A stretch of 64,000 nt of DNA from Butyrivibrio sp. X503 (GTDB lineage Bacteria > Bacillota > Clostridia > Lachnospirales > Lachnospiraceae): positions 1-64,000 of the forward strand of contig NZ_RAIQ01000009.1 of the NCBI RefSeq assembly GCF_003625475.1, in the 5' to 3' direction. Positions 37,338 through 46,988 of the stretch are shown piece after piece. Under the pieces are notes generated by a model, which saw only the letters and a program-made list of their open reading frames with translations, searched no databases and was not told where the DNA came from. The position numbers and the translations under genes are program-made. Every line of letters starts with the position of its first letter. The stretch's first letter is position 1.

Positions 37338-38294
37338 ATGAGAATGCAGAAAAAATCAGTAAGCTTTGTAATTCCATGCTACAGATCCGAGAACACCCTC
37401 GGAGGAGTTGTGGATGAGATAATAGAGACAATGAAGGATTCCGATGAGTACATCTATGAGATTGTGCTTGTAAATGACGGATCTCCGGACAATACATGGG
37501 GCAAGATTGGCGAGCTTGCAGATAAACACTCAGATATCGTGACCGGGATCAACTTCTCCAAGAACTTTGGACAGCATGCAGCGCTTATGGCGGGACTTAA
37601 TGCAGCGCAGGGCGACTATGTCGTATGCCTTGACGACGACGGACAGACTCCGGCCAACGAGGTTTATAAGCTCCTTAATGCGCTTAGAGACGGCGCTGAT
37701 GCAGTATATGCAAGATATGCGCATAAGCAGCACAACGGCTTTAGAAATTTCGGAACGGCAATGAACGAGTGGATGGCGCACGTGATGCTCGGAAAGCCCA
37801 AGGATCTCTTTGTTTCCAGCTATTTTGCGGTAAAGAGATTTGTTGTTGAGGAAATGATCAAGTACGAAAGCTCATATCCTTATGTGATCGGCCTTGTTCT
37901 CAGAACAACCGGCAATGTTGTCAATGTAGACGTCAACCACAGGAAAAGAGAAGTCGGAGAGAGCGGATATACTTTCAGCAAGCTTATGAAGCTCTGGATC
38001 AACGGATTTACCGCTTTTAGTATAAAACCGCTTAGAATTGCCACTTTGGCAGGCGGAATCTTATCTGTTTTGGGATTTTTATTTGGTGTTTACACCGTTA
38101 TTTTGAAGTTTGTTTATCCGAATTCATCCCAGTTTAAGGGCTATTATGCACTTATGTCCGCATTGGTATTTATCGGCGGAATGATACTTCTGATGCTGGG
38201 AATGGTAGGGGAATATGTGGGAAGACTCTATATCTCACAGAACAAGAATCCTCAGTATGTAATTCGAGAGACGACGAGAGATGACAAAGAATAA
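37338..38294 (+). CDS. GtrB-like polyprenyl-phosphate glycosyltransferase (GT2)
   Basis: 318 aa. VSFVIPCYRSENTLGG, LVNDGSPDNTW, INFSKNFGQHAALMAGL and LDDDGQTPANE form the GT-A domain. Two C-terminal helices (about 230-255 and 270-300) are followed by a short basic tail. It makes an undecaprenyl-phosphate sugar on the inner face, like the first gene of the operon. Start 37338 has AAAGG 5 nt upstream; the frame extends back to 37296 without a ribosome binding site. It overlaps the next gene by 14 nt. Confidence 0.87.
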   Translation: MRMQKKSVSFVIPCYRSENTLGGVVDEIIETMKDSDEYIYEIVLVNDGSPDNTWGKIGELADKHSDIVTGINFSKNFGQHAALMAGLNAAQGDYVVCLDDDGQTPANEVYKLLNALRDGADAVYARYAHKQHNGFRNFGTAMNEWMAHVMLGKPKDLFVSSYFAVKRFVVEEMIKYESSYPYVIGLVLRTTGNVVNVDVNHRKREVGESGYTFSKLMKLWINGFTAFSIKPLRIATLAGGILSVLGFLFGVYTVILKFVYPNSSQFKGYYALMSALVFIGGMILLMLGMVGEYVGRLYISQNKNPQYVIRETTRDDKE

Positions 38295-39948
38295 TTTGGG
38301 GCTAGGATCCGAAAGTGACAACAATATAAAGAAAAACGTAGTAGCCTGGCTTCTGTCAGGCTTATTTGGCGTTTTAGCGGGCGCTTTTAATTTTATCGGA
38401 TACAGCCTTGAGAAGTTCGATTCGATCAAATTTGAAGGCAATATGACGCTTATAATGCTCTTTATCATGGTAATCCTGACCATCGATGCCAGATATGTCT
38501 GGAAGAGCTACGAAATGTCTTTTTACGGAAGAAAACTGTTTGGCTTTATTGATCTCAATGCACCGCCGAAGCCCATATCGGAAAAGGATTTTAAGAAAAG
38601 AACCTTCTTCACCTTGATACTTCTTAATCTGCCCGTTCTTCTTGCGGAGTTTCCTGGGTTTTTCGTGTATGATGCACAGGATGAACTTAACGAAGTGCTG
38701 ACAAGAAGCTTTACAACGCACCATCCGCTCTTGCACGTACTTCTTTTGGGAGGAACGATCGCGCTTGTTCACAAGCTCACGGGCTCTTGGAATATCGCGA
38801 TATTTACGTATATTGTCCTTCAGATGCTCGTGATCACACTGATCATGACCTACGTGATCAATTACCTCAGAAAAAGAGGGATCGGCAAGAATTCGATCAT
38901 CCTTTGGACGCTGTACTACGGCGTTTTCCCGACAATAGTCATGTACACGCTATGCTCAAGTAAGGACGGACTTTTCTCGGCGTTTTTACTTCTTATGACA
39001 GTTCTTTTGATAGAACTCGTGCGCGATACCGAAGGGTTTATGTCGGATAAAAAGAAACAAATGTTATTATTGGCATCCGCTGTGCTCATGCCGCTTATGC
39101 GTCACAACGGATTCTATGCTTACCTTGTTTTTATCCCGTTTGCACTTATTTATTTCAGGAAAAAGATATCAGGAAAGCTTGTGGGACTTTTGGTAATCCC
39201 GATAATAATTTATCTCATCATATCAACGGCTCTGTCAGCAGCCTTTACCGCAGGACATAAGGACAATCAGGAGATGCTGACGGTTCCGATCATGCAGATG
39301 GCGCGCGTCTATAAATACGACAAAGAGGAAATGACGGAAGAGGAAAAGGCCATATTAACAGCCTATATTCCCGAAAAGAACTTGGAGAAATATACCCCGA
39401 GAGTTTCCGATCTTGTAAAGGTAGGCTTTAACAACGCGCTATATGAGCAGGATAAAAAGAACTTTTGGAAGCTTTGGACGGGACTTTTTAAAAAGCATCC
39501 TATGACCTATATTAACGCATGGTTTTTGACTTCTTACGGATACTGGTATCCGCCTGCGGACATCAATGTTTACAAGGGAAATACGGTTTATACCTTTACA
39601 TACGACGAGAGCTCATACTTCGGCTATGAAGTCGAACTTCCGGGAGAGAGAATAAGCCTCATCCCGCCTATAGATAAGTTCTACAGATATATATCCATAG
39701 GCAGCTTTCACAAGGATGCACCCGTGATCGCATATCTGTTTTCGCCGGGACTACTTGCGCTCATCTATCTGTTTGTATTTTTGTACAGGCTTAACAGGCG
39801 GAATTTTGGCGGAATAGTGCCGTTTCTACCTGTTATACTCACATGGCTTACAGTTCTGCTCGGACCGACCTATCTTGTAAGGTATGTTGTTATACTCTGG
39901 CTGGCCCTTCCGCTCCTTACAATTACGGGTGACAAGCGGTTTGATTAA
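38281..39948 (+). CDS. Multi-helix membrane protein (DUF6020-like, GT-C-like)
   Basis: 555 aa with about 12-13 hydrophobic segments. FPGFFVYDAQDELNEV, TTHHPLLHVLLLGG and LCSSKDGLFSAFLLL are conserved in uncharacterised Firmicutes membrane proteins that I recall as DUF6020; that name is from memory. The acidic first outer loop and the HHP motif suggest a lipid-sugar transferase. It overlaps the GtrB-like gene, which suggests a donor-maker and transferase pair. It ends about 70 nt before the ligase-like gene. Confidence 0.7.
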   Translation: MTKNNLGLGSESDNNIKKNVVAWLLSGLFGVLAGAFNFIGYSLEKFDSIKFEGNMTLIMLFIMVILTIDARYVWKSYEMSFYGRKLFGFIDLNAPPKPISEKDFKKRTFFTLILLNLPVLLAEFPGFFVYDAQDELNEVLTRSFTTHHPLLHVLLLGGTIALVHKLTGSWNIAIFTYIVLQMLVITLIMTYVINYLRKRGIGKNSIILWTLYYGVFPTIVMYTLCSSKDGLFSAFLLLMTVLLIELVRDTEGFMSDKKKQMLLLASAVLMPLMRHNGFYAYLVFIPFALIYFRKKISGKLVGLLVIPIIIYLIISTALSAAFTAGHKDNQEMLTVPIMQMARVYKYDKEEMTEEEKAILTAYIPEKNLEKYTPRVSDLVKVGFNNALYEQDKKNFWKLWTGLFKKHPMTYINAWFLTSYGYWYPPADINVYKGNTVYTFTYDESSYFGYEVELPGERISLIPPIDKFYRYISIGSFHKDAPVIAYLFSPGLLALIYLFVFLYRLNRRNFGGIVPFLPVILTWLTVLLGPTYLVRYVVILWLALPLLTITGDKRFD

Positions 39949-39969
39949 GGCTTTGGTGTATGATAATAT
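39941..39969 (+). promoter_or_regulatory. Possible internal promoter before the O-antigen-ligase-like gene
   Basis: TTGATT (39941-39946), 17 nt, TAATAT (39964-39969), about 50 nt before the start at 40018. The -35 box overlaps the end of the previous gene. Confidence 0.35.
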
Positions 39970-40017
39970 TTAATGATGGATTTTTTGCGAAAATAGGCAA
40001 ATATATCGGAAAGAATA

Positions 40018-42627
40018 ATGGAACTTATGAGAAGTATTGTTGATAAAAAAACTGCATTCAGGGCAGTGCTCCTTATTTTTGCACTTGTTGCCATAATGAG
40101 CATTTTTCCTTGCAGAATATGGACTAACGTACTGAATACCTACGATGGCGGAAACAGACAACCCGGTTCGCAGGAAGTTAATTGCGATTACAACATAAGC
40201 CAGAAGTTTGTTGCACAGTATGACAGACTCAGCTCTGTAGACATATATGTTGACTCGCTTGAAAAGGGACATTACATGTATGTCTCGATAAGAGAGAATT
40301 ATGATACGAGCTACTTCAACACATTTGTGGATATAAGTGATGCCACACTCCCGGGATATGTGAATATTCCCATGGAATTCGATCTTGAAGTCGGAAAAGA
40401 GTACAGCCTCTTCGTCATGGGCTGCCGCTCCAAGTACAATGTTGTATTTACCGATGTTCCTGATAATTCACAGTATGTGGGAAGTGCGTTTCTTAACGAA
40501 ACAAACGAGTTTCCCGGAAGGCATCTTGATGCAAAGTATAATTACAGGCTTCCGATATCCAAGAAGCTGTCGCTCATACTTATAGCGGCAATTCTTGCAG
40601 TAACGGCGCTTATTTATGCATTGATAGGCATTTATTATAATAAGTATAGGGAAAAGAACTCTCTTATAACCGTGGGAAAGGTGGTAAAAGTTGTAGCCAA
40701 TCCCATCGCCGCAGTGCTCTTTTTGACACTTATGATCATGGTATTTCCGCTTAGGATCTTTGATATGAGGGTGGCCGATATTATCTTTTACGAGATAGGT
40801 CTTCTTATAAGCGCGGCGATCGTGTTCTATGCGATCAATCACAAAGCGGTTAAGCTTCCAAACGGAGTATCTTTCTTCGAAGGAATCGAGCTTGCAGATA
40901 AGGTAAGATACGTTTTTATCATGTTTGCAATGGCCATGGTTATATGGAATTCCTGCGAATCCATGAACGGACTTGCCAATATATTCGTCTGGCTTCCGGA
41001 GCGCAGGATGATCATCTGGTTCGCGATCATGATACTTCTTACGTTTACGACCTCGGAAGTATTGAACATTCCGAACCTCATCTGGCTAGTGGCATCGGCT
41101 TTGGCAGGATTTAGGTATTACGGGCTTAATAAGCTCTCGCCCGATGAAAATGAATACGACCTTTTCAATCTTAAGCTTAAATATGAGATTATCATTGCTG
41201 TTCTCGGCGGTATCGTCGTGATCAATGTGATAAGGATATTGTTTAGATATATCACGGATAAGACAAGCAGAGAGATTAAGATATCGGGTTATGGAATCCT
41301 GGTTGCACTGTTCTTTATCGGACTTATCCTGATGCGAAAAGACAGACTCTGGGAACCAATGCTTGCAACTATGTTCTTATGCCTCTATATAAGGCTTGCA
41401 AAGTGGAAAGGCAGAGAGCACTTCACTCGTATAGTTGCCGGCGGACTTATGATGAACTTTGCTATCTCACTGGGATTTAGCTTGCTTCACAGATATTTCT
41501 CGGGATACGTCAGCGGAAGATTCGGATTCATATTCCACACACAGACGGTTACCGCTGAGTATATGATATTTATGGCAGGTGCCGCCACGGTTCTTCTCGC
41601 GGCCAAGATAGTTGCATTCCCCAAGGGACTTGGCGTAAAAGAGCTGTTTAAATCGGCTTGGAAAGAGATGATCCTGTTTGGATGGATCTCGGCATATGCT
41701 ATATTTACGGTTTCAAGAACTGCATATCTTTCGATCTTTGTGGTTGTATTTACGGTTCTGGCAGTAGTGTCAACACGCCACAAAAAGCAGTTTATAAGAA
41801 TATTGGCAACAATGATAGCGGCTGTTATTATTTGTTTCCCCGCTACATTCACTCTTCAGAGAATTGTTCCGGCTATGGTTGCAAGACCCGTGTTCTATGC
41901 GCCCGACGATGCGGATCAGTTTGTGAGAGGTGGAGCTTCATGGGACAACAGCAATTTCATGTGCATTGAGAGATTCGTTAATCTCTTTGAGAGTAAGATA
42001 CTTGGTATGGAAGTCGGAGAATATGACTACCCCAATGATATTCTTAATTATGACATGAAAAAGGGTGAGCCTATTTATGATTACTACGGAAACCCGTACG
42101 ATGGAAGCGATGAGCAGGAAGACAGAGAGAGTCGGGGTATAGAGCCTTCTTCCGAAGATAATCTTCTTGCCGCGGCAGGCATATCAAGAGCAGAGCTTGC
42201 GATGCTTCTTGAGATCTCGCATGTCGATGAAAACAGCAGACTTGATGTTTTCTCAAACGGCAGAGTAACGATATTTAAGATCTACGCCAAAGAGCTGAAC
42301 CTTACAGGACATACCGAGCAGCCGGCATTTCCTGATGGAGAGGTAATCCTTCATGCGCACAATACGTACCTTCAGATCGCATACGATCATGGCGCTATAG
42401 TAGGTCTTTTGTATTTGCTATTTATAATCGGCGGATTTGTGGTTGGAGTGATCCACTACAAGAAGAATGAGGAAAAAGAGCCTCTTTCACTCCTTTCATT
42501 TGCGATTATTGTGGGTGTTGCCGTTGCAGGCATAAGTGAGTCGGTATTGGAGCTTTCATATCCGATGACAATGCCGCTTATGCTGTCAATCGCACCTTTA
42601 TTATTCAAAAATATAAACAGAGAATAA
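40018..42627 (+). CDS. O-antigen ligase/polymerase-like membrane protein (WaaL/Wzy)
   Basis: 869 aa, unusually long. Helix 1 (about 14-34) is followed by an extracytoplasmic beta-rich domain of about 130 residues, then about 12 helices. Near the C-terminus a large loop contains LHAHNTYLQIAYDHGAIVGLLY, the H-x-x-N-x-x-L signature of O-antigen ligases. It would join lipid-linked glycan to its acceptor or polymerise it. The long N-terminal outer domain is not typical of WaaL. It lies 4 nt before the PglF-like gene. Confidence 0.82.
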   Translation: MELMRSIVDKKTAFRAVLLIFALVAIMSIFPCRIWTNVLNTYDGGNRQPGSQEVNCDYNISQKFVAQYDRLSSVDIYVDSLEKGHYMYVSIRENYDTSYFNTFVDISDATLPGYVNIPMEFDLEVGKEYSLFVMGCRSKYNVVFTDVPDNSQYVGSAFLNETNEFPGRHLDAKYNYRLPISKKLSLILIAAILAVTALIYALIGIYYNKYREKNSLITVGKVVKVVANPIAAVLFLTLMIMVFPLRIFDMRVADIIFYEIGLLISAAIVFYAINHKAVKLPNGVSFFEGIELADKVRYVFIMFAMAMVIWNSCESMNGLANIFVWLPERRMIIWFAIMILLTFTTSEVLNIPNLIWLVASALAGFRYYGLNKLSPDENEYDLFNLKLKYEIIIAVLGGIVVINVIRILFRYITDKTSREIKISGYGILVALFFIGLILMRKDRLWEPMLATMFLCLYIRLAKWKGREHFTRIVAGGLMMNFAISLGFSLLHRYFSGYVSGRFGFIFHTQTVTAEYMIFMAGAATVLLAAKIVAFPKGLGVKELFKSAWKEMILFGWISAYAIFTVSRTAYLSIFVVVFTVLAVVSTRHKKQFIRILATMIAAVIICFPATFTLQRIVPAMVARPVFYAPDDADQFVRGGASWDNSNFMCIERFVNLFESKILGMEVGEYDYPNDILNYDMKKGEPIYDYYGNPYDGSDEQEDRESRGIEPSSEDNLLAAAGISRAELAMLLEISHVDENSRLDVFSNGRVTIFKIYAKELNLTGHTEQPAFPDGEVILHAHNTYLQIAYDHGAIVGLLYLLFIIGGFVVGVIHYKKNEEKEPLSLLSFAIIVGVAVAGISESVLELSYPMTMPLMLSIAPLLFKNINRE

Positions 42628-42631
42628 GAAT

Positions 42632-44575
42632 ATGAACGACAAGAAAAAAGAACCGTTTAATTTTCAAAAACTGTATAGGCGCACAGGACTTATAATCTAT
42701 GACATCCTTAGTGTCATCATAGCCAATTATCTTGCGCTCATCATAAGGCATGATTTTAAGATCTCGAATATTCCCGAGCATTTCTTGATGCCCGCGACGG
42801 AATTTTTGCCTATAAACATAGTGCTTACAATAGCTATTTTCTTTATATTCAAACTCTATGACAGCTTGTGGGCATATGCGGGAGAGAGAGAACTTCAGAA
42901 TCTCGTTATGGCTTGTGTGCTTTCGTCCGTTCTGTATGCTATAGGGCTTCAGTTCTTTAGATATCCGGGCGAGCAGGCGGTTCCTCTTACCTGTTATTTC
43001 CTGTATCCGTTCCTGCTTATAGCCTTTATCTTTACGAGCAGGTTCTCGTACAGATTCTTCCGCAGCCAAAAGCACAGGGCGGAAAACAGGAACAACAGCC
43101 AGGCGGTAATGATAATCGGTGCCGGCGAGGCTGCCAATATCATCATTAAAGAGATAATCACAAGCAATTACTCAACGATGTCCATTAAGTGCATCATTGA
43201 TGACGATCCCAATAAGTGGGGCAAGTACATCCAGGGCATCAGAGTTGTCGGCGGTAGAGACAGGATCGTCGAGTGCGCCGATCTTTACGACATAGACCAG
43301 ATCATTGTTGCGATTCCTTCCGCATCAAGAAAGGAATTCAAGAAGATCCTTGATATCTGTAAGAACACGAACTGTAAGCTCCGTGCACTTCCCGGAATGT
43401 ATCAGCTAGTTAACGGAGAGGTCAATGTATCAAGACTTCGTGACGTTGAGGTAGAAGACCTTCTCGGAAGAGATCCTATCGCGGTTGACCTTGATTCCAT
43501 CGCAGGCTATGTGAGCGGCAAGACCGTTATGGTAACCGGAGGCGGCGGATCTATCGGCTCCGAGCTCTGTAGACAGATCGCAGGACATAAGCCCAAGAGA
43601 CTTATCATTGTGGATATCTATGAGAATAATGCCTACGATATCCAGCAGGAACTTAAGACCAAATACCCCGAGCTTGATCTTGTGGTGCTCATCGCATCAG
43701 TAAGAAACACGCTCAGGATCAACAATATATTTGAGAAATATAAGCCCAACATCGTATATCATGCAGCTGCGCACAAGCATGTACCTCTCATGGAGGACAG
43801 CCCTAACGAAGCTATCAAGAACAACGTCTTCGGAACATGGAAGACAGCTATGGCAGCAGCGATGAACGGCGCGGAGAAGTTTGTTATGATCTCTACGGAT
43901 AAGGCCGTTAATCCCACCAATGTAATGGGAGCCAGCAAAAGAATCTGTGAGATGATCGTACAGACCTTCAATAAGCATTACGACACAGAATTTGTAGCGG
44001 TTAGATTCGGTAACGTCCTTGGATCGAACGGATCCGTTATCCCGCTTTTCAAGAAGCAGATACAGGCAGGAGGCCCTGTTACAGTTACAGACCCTAATAT
44101 CATACGTTATTTTATGACTATATCCGAGGCGGTTTCTCTCGTGCTTCAGGCAGGTGCTTTTGCCAAGGGAGGAGAGATATTTGTCCTCGATATGGGTGAG
44201 CCCGTCAAGATCCTTGATCTTGCGGAGAACCTTATCAAACTCTCAGGCCTCAAGGTCGGAGAGGATATCAGGATCGAGTTTACCGGCCTTCGTCCCGGTG
44301 AGAAGCTCTACGAAGAGATGCTCATGGATGAAGAGGGACTTCAGGATACATCCAACAGGATGATCCACATCGGTAAGCCCATTGAACTCGATGAGATGAA
44401 GTTCTTTGCGGAACTTGAAAAACTGAACGTTGCATCAAGAGAAGAATCATCCGAGACTAAATCAATTGTAAGAGAGATAGTTACAACCTACCATCCGACC
44501 GACAATAAGGCGGACAGGACCAAGGAGCACATGGAAGCTCTTAAGAGGGCAGCAGAGAAGATAAACGAGGATTAA
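42632..44575 (+). CDS. Membrane-bound UDP-GlcNAc 4,6-dehydratase (PglF/CapD/WbpM type)
   Basis: 647 aa. There are four N-terminal helices (about 12-140), a CoA-binding-like Rossmann domain (MIIGAGEAANIIIKE), then the catalytic SDR domain with TGGGGSIGSEL (about 303-313), YHAAAHKHVPLME, STDKAVNPTNVMGASKR, VRFGNVLGSNGSVIPLF and LRPGEKLYEEM. The full-length architecture matches PglF and WbpM, which make UDP-4-keto-6-deoxy-GlcNAc. The next gene, 4 nt away, is the matching aminotransferase. Together they would give UDP-4-amino-4,6-dideoxy-GlcNAc. Confidence 0.93.
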   Translation: MNDKKKEPFNFQKLYRRTGLIIYDILSVIIANYLALIIRHDFKISNIPEHFLMPATEFLPINIVLTIAIFFIFKLYDSLWAYAGERELQNLVMACVLSSVLYAIGLQFFRYPGEQAVPLTCYFLYPFLLIAFIFTSRFSYRFFRSQKHRAENRNNSQAVMIIGAGEAANIIIKEIITSNYSTMSIKCIIDDDPNKWGKYIQGIRVVGGRDRIVECADLYDIDQIIVAIPSASRKEFKKILDICKNTNCKLRALPGMYQLVNGEVNVSRLRDVEVEDLLGRDPIAVDLDSIAGYVSGKTVMVTGGGGSIGSELCRQIAGHKPKRLIIVDIYENNAYDIQQELKTKYPELDLVVLIASVRNTLRINNIFEKYKPNIVYHAAAHKHVPLMEDSPNEAIKNNVFGTWKTAMAAAMNGAEKFVMISTDKAVNPTNVMGASKRICEMIVQTFNKHYDTEFVAVRFGNVLGSNGSVIPLFKKQIQAGGPVTVTDPNIIRYFMTISEAVSLVLQAGAFAKGGEIFVLDMGEPVKILDLAENLIKLSGLKVGEDIRIEFTGLRPGEKLYEEMLMDEEGLQDTSNRMIHIGKPIELDEMKFFAELEKLNVASREESSETKSIVREIVTTYHPTDNKADRTKEHMEALKRAAEKINED

Positions 44576-44579
44576 TGCT

Positions 44580-45851
44580 ATGGAACTGAAACCTTTTGAG
44601 AAAAAAATATATCTTTCATCGCCCACAATGCACGGCGACGAATTAAAGTACATGCAGGAAGCCTATGAGACAAACTGGATGTCCACTGTCGGAGCCAACT
44701 TGAACGAGATAGAGAAAAATGTCTGTGAAAAGATAGGCTGCACCGACGCGGTTGCACTGTCATCGGGAACGGCGGCTCTCCATCTTGCAATCAAGCTTGC
44801 AGGCGAGAGACTCTACGGTCAGCCCAAGGTCGGACACGGTGTACTTGAAGGTAAAAAAGTATTCTGCTCAGATATGACCTTTGATGCGACAGTTAATCCC
44901 GTTGCCTACGAAGGCGGCGAGGCTGTTTACATTGATACGGAGGCTGATACATGGAACATGTGCCCTAAGGCGCTTGAGAAGGCTTTCGAGATATATCCCG
45001 ATGTTAAGCTCGTTGTAGTTGCGCATCTCTACGGAACTCCGGGTAAAGTGGACGAGATCAAGAAAGTCTGCGATAAACACGGCGCGCTTATCGTTGAGGA
45101 CGCCGCCGAGTCATTCGGTGCTACTTATAAGGGCAAGCAGACAGGACTTTTTGGTGACTACAGCATAATCTCTTTTAACGGAAATAAGATAATAACAGGC
45201 TCAGCCGGAGGAATGTTCTTAGCTCACAGCAAGGAAGACGCCGACAAGGTAAGAAAGTGGTCAACTCAGGCCAGAGAAGATGCGCCTTGGTATCAGCACG
45301 AAGAGCTCGGTTACAACTACCGCATGAGTAACGTGATCGCAGGTGTTGTAAGAGGCCAGCTTCCTCATCTGGAGGAGCATATCGCCCAGAAGAAATCCAT
45401 TTATATGAGATACAAGGAAGGCTTCAAGAACCTTCCCGTCAAGATGAATCCATACGATGAAAAGAATTCCGAGCCCAACTTCTGGCTCTCATGCCTTATC
45501 ATCGATAAAGAAGCAATGTGTAAGCAGGTACGCGGCGAGCAGGATGTACTCTACATCAGTGAACCCGGAAAGAGCTGTCCTACAGAGATCCTTGATGCTA
45601 TCGCGGCTCTCAATGCAGAGGGACGCCCCATCTGGAAGCCAATGCACATGCAGCCCATTTACAGAATGAACGCTTTTGTGACTAAATCCGGAAGCGGACG
45701 GGCAAGAAGTAACGCTTACATCAAAGAGACAGGAATGGTCGATGTCGGCGCAGACATCTTCGAAAGAGGCCTCTGTCTTCCAAGTGACAACAAGATGACT
45801 CCCGAGCAGCAGGATGTGATAATTGAGGCTGTTAAGAAGTGCTTTGAATAA
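44580..45851 (+). CDS. UDP-4-keto-sugar aminotransferase (PglE/LegC-like)
   Basis: 423 aa DegT family. IYLSSPTMHGDELKYMQEAYETNW, LSSGTAALHLAIKLAG, MTFDATVNPVAYEGG, VEDAAESFGATYKGKQTG and SFNGNKIITGSAGGM (PLP lysine in GNK) match PglE-type enzymes. It aminates the C4 keto group made by the preceding dehydratase. No PglD-type hexapeptide acetyltransferase follows. It is the last gene of the long operon, which ends at a strong hairpin. Confidence 0.92.
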   Translation: MELKPFEKKIYLSSPTMHGDELKYMQEAYETNWMSTVGANLNEIEKNVCEKIGCTDAVALSSGTAALHLAIKLAGERLYGQPKVGHGVLEGKKVFCSDMTFDATVNPVAYEGGEAVYIDTEADTWNMCPKALEKAFEIYPDVKLVVVAHLYGTPGKVDEIKKVCDKHGALIVEDAAESFGATYKGKQTGLFGDYSIISFNGNKIITGSAGGMFLAHSKEDADKVRKWSTQAREDAPWYQHEELGYNYRMSNVIAGVVRGQLPHLEEHIAQKKSIYMRYKEGFKNLPVKMNPYDEKNSEPNFWLSCLIIDKEAMCKQVRGEQDVLYISEPGKSCPTEILDAIAALNAEGRPIWKPMHMQPIYRMNAFVTKSGSGRARSNAYIKETGMVDVGADIFERGLCLPSDNKMTPEQQDVIIEAVKKCFE

Positions 45852-45857
45852 GACATA

Positions 45858-45904
45858 AAAAATCCGATGACATTGCGTAAATGCGTTGTCATCGGATTTT
45901 TATA
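45858..45904. terminator. Bidirectional terminator closing the long glycan operon
   Basis: Stem AAAATCCGATGACA (45859-45872) pairs perfectly with 45887-45900 around a 14-nt loop, with A-rich and T-rich flanks on both sides. It separates the convergent genes ending at 45851 (+) and 45909 (-). Confidence 0.9.
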
Positions 45905-45908
45905 TTAA

Positions 45909-46802
45909 TCATACATGGTAAGACTTACAAATCTCTTCAAGTTTAGCTTCGGCGTCACGGGCGAAAGGCAGCTTGCTGCAGTTTTCAAGAGAAGTCTTAA
46001 AGCGATAAATAGCCTCGGGATAATCGTTTGTCTCGTATGCTATAAGTCCCAAATAGTATTGATGATGCATTCTGGATAATTGAGAAACACGATGGTTATT
46101 TATGTATTTCCTGATAAGTTCCTTTGCTTCGTCAAACTGCTTGTTATCAAGCGCTTCCTTAATTTTTAAGCTATCCAGTGTAAGATCCAATTGAAGATTC
46201 TTCTTTTTGCTGGAGGCCTTTATTTGCTCAAGCCTCGCTCTGTAAATGGCAGCTTTTTCCTTGTCGCCTGATTCGTAAAAATATGAGGTAAATGCAGTTA
46301 AAATGCGGATGTTAGAGCATTTTTCAGGATTGGCCGGGATTATATTTTTTAAATAATTCCAGGCAGTATCATAGTCTTCAAGTGAGTAATAAGCCAGTCC
46401 AAGCTTCATTTTTCTGGTTCTGGCATATCCGGTGTATCTTCTGAAAAAGAAATTCTGTCTAAAAAGAATCTCTTCGGCATTTATGTATTTCTCAGGATCG
46501 CACAATGTAAGGAATATTCCGTAAAAAAATAATTCCTGCATGGCTTCTACAATGATCATTAACAGTAAACATACGACTACTCTTATCAAGAATAAAGAAA
46601 AAATAGAATTATAAAGCCCGTTGTATATTTCTGCAGATTCCGGATCCGCGTACTTAAGCGGTAATATATAAAAGAATCTTTTCAAAAACAAAGTACCAAT
46701 GGCGAATAGGACCAAAATATATATAATAAAATAAATAATCTTGTTTCTTTTAAAACGTGCCGCACACTCTTCAGGCGTCATATTTCTGTATTTCTCTTGC
46801 AT
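45909..46802 (-). CDS. Membrane protein with TPR-like C-terminus
   Basis: 297 aa. A short basic N-tail is followed by two hydrophobic helices (about 20-42 and 68-100). The cytoplasmic part has repeated helix pairs of the TPR kind (LGLAYYSLEDYDTAWNYLKN; YLGLIAYETNDYPEAIYRFK). No catalytic motif is seen, so it is likely a membrane-anchored scaffold. The start is supported by AGGAGAG about 7 nt upstream. It points away from the WG-repeat gene and shares the region 46803-46988, which must hold both promoters. Function unknown. Confidence 0.78.
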   Translation of the reverse strand: MQEKYRNMTPEECAARFKRNKIIYFIIYILVLFAIGTLFLKRFFYILPLKYADPESAEIYNGLYNSIFSLFLIRVVVCLLLMIIVEAMQELFFYGIFLTLCDPEKYINAEEILFRQNFFFRRYTGYARTRKMKLGLAYYSLEDYDTAWNYLKNIIPANPEKCSNIRILTAFTSYFYESGDKEKAAIYRARLEQIKASSKKKNLQLDLTLDSLKIKEALDNKQFDEAKELIRKYINNHRVSQLSRMHHQYYLGLIAYETNDYPEAIYRFKTSLENCSKLPFARDAEAKLEEICKSYHV

Positions 46803-46939
46803 TTTTTCTCTCCTGATTTCATATTAAACGTAAAAATTGTGAAGACTTGTTGTGAACAATCATCCCATATCATGAAATGTTTGTCAAAGGTTATTACTCG
46901 TTTACAGGCTATTTTCAAAAAGACTCCTTGACGAGATAA

Positions 46940-46968
46940 TTGCAACAATGTTAAGATATATGTTAATA
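46940..46968 (+). promoter_or_regulatory. Candidate promoter of the WG-repeat membrane gene
   Basis: TTGCAA (46940-46945), 17 nt, TTAATA (46963-46968) with TG just before. A TTGACG at 46928-46933 with TAAGAT at 18 nt spacing is an overlapping alternative. Confidence 0.35.
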
Positions 46969-46988
46969 AATTGTTGGGTGTTGAACGG

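Noticed and set aside
42632..45851. Assigning the dehydratase/aminotransferase pair as pseB and pseC
   Set aside because: The dehydratase is the long membrane PglF/WbpM type and the aminotransferase is PglE-like, so the bacillosamine-type assignment fits better.
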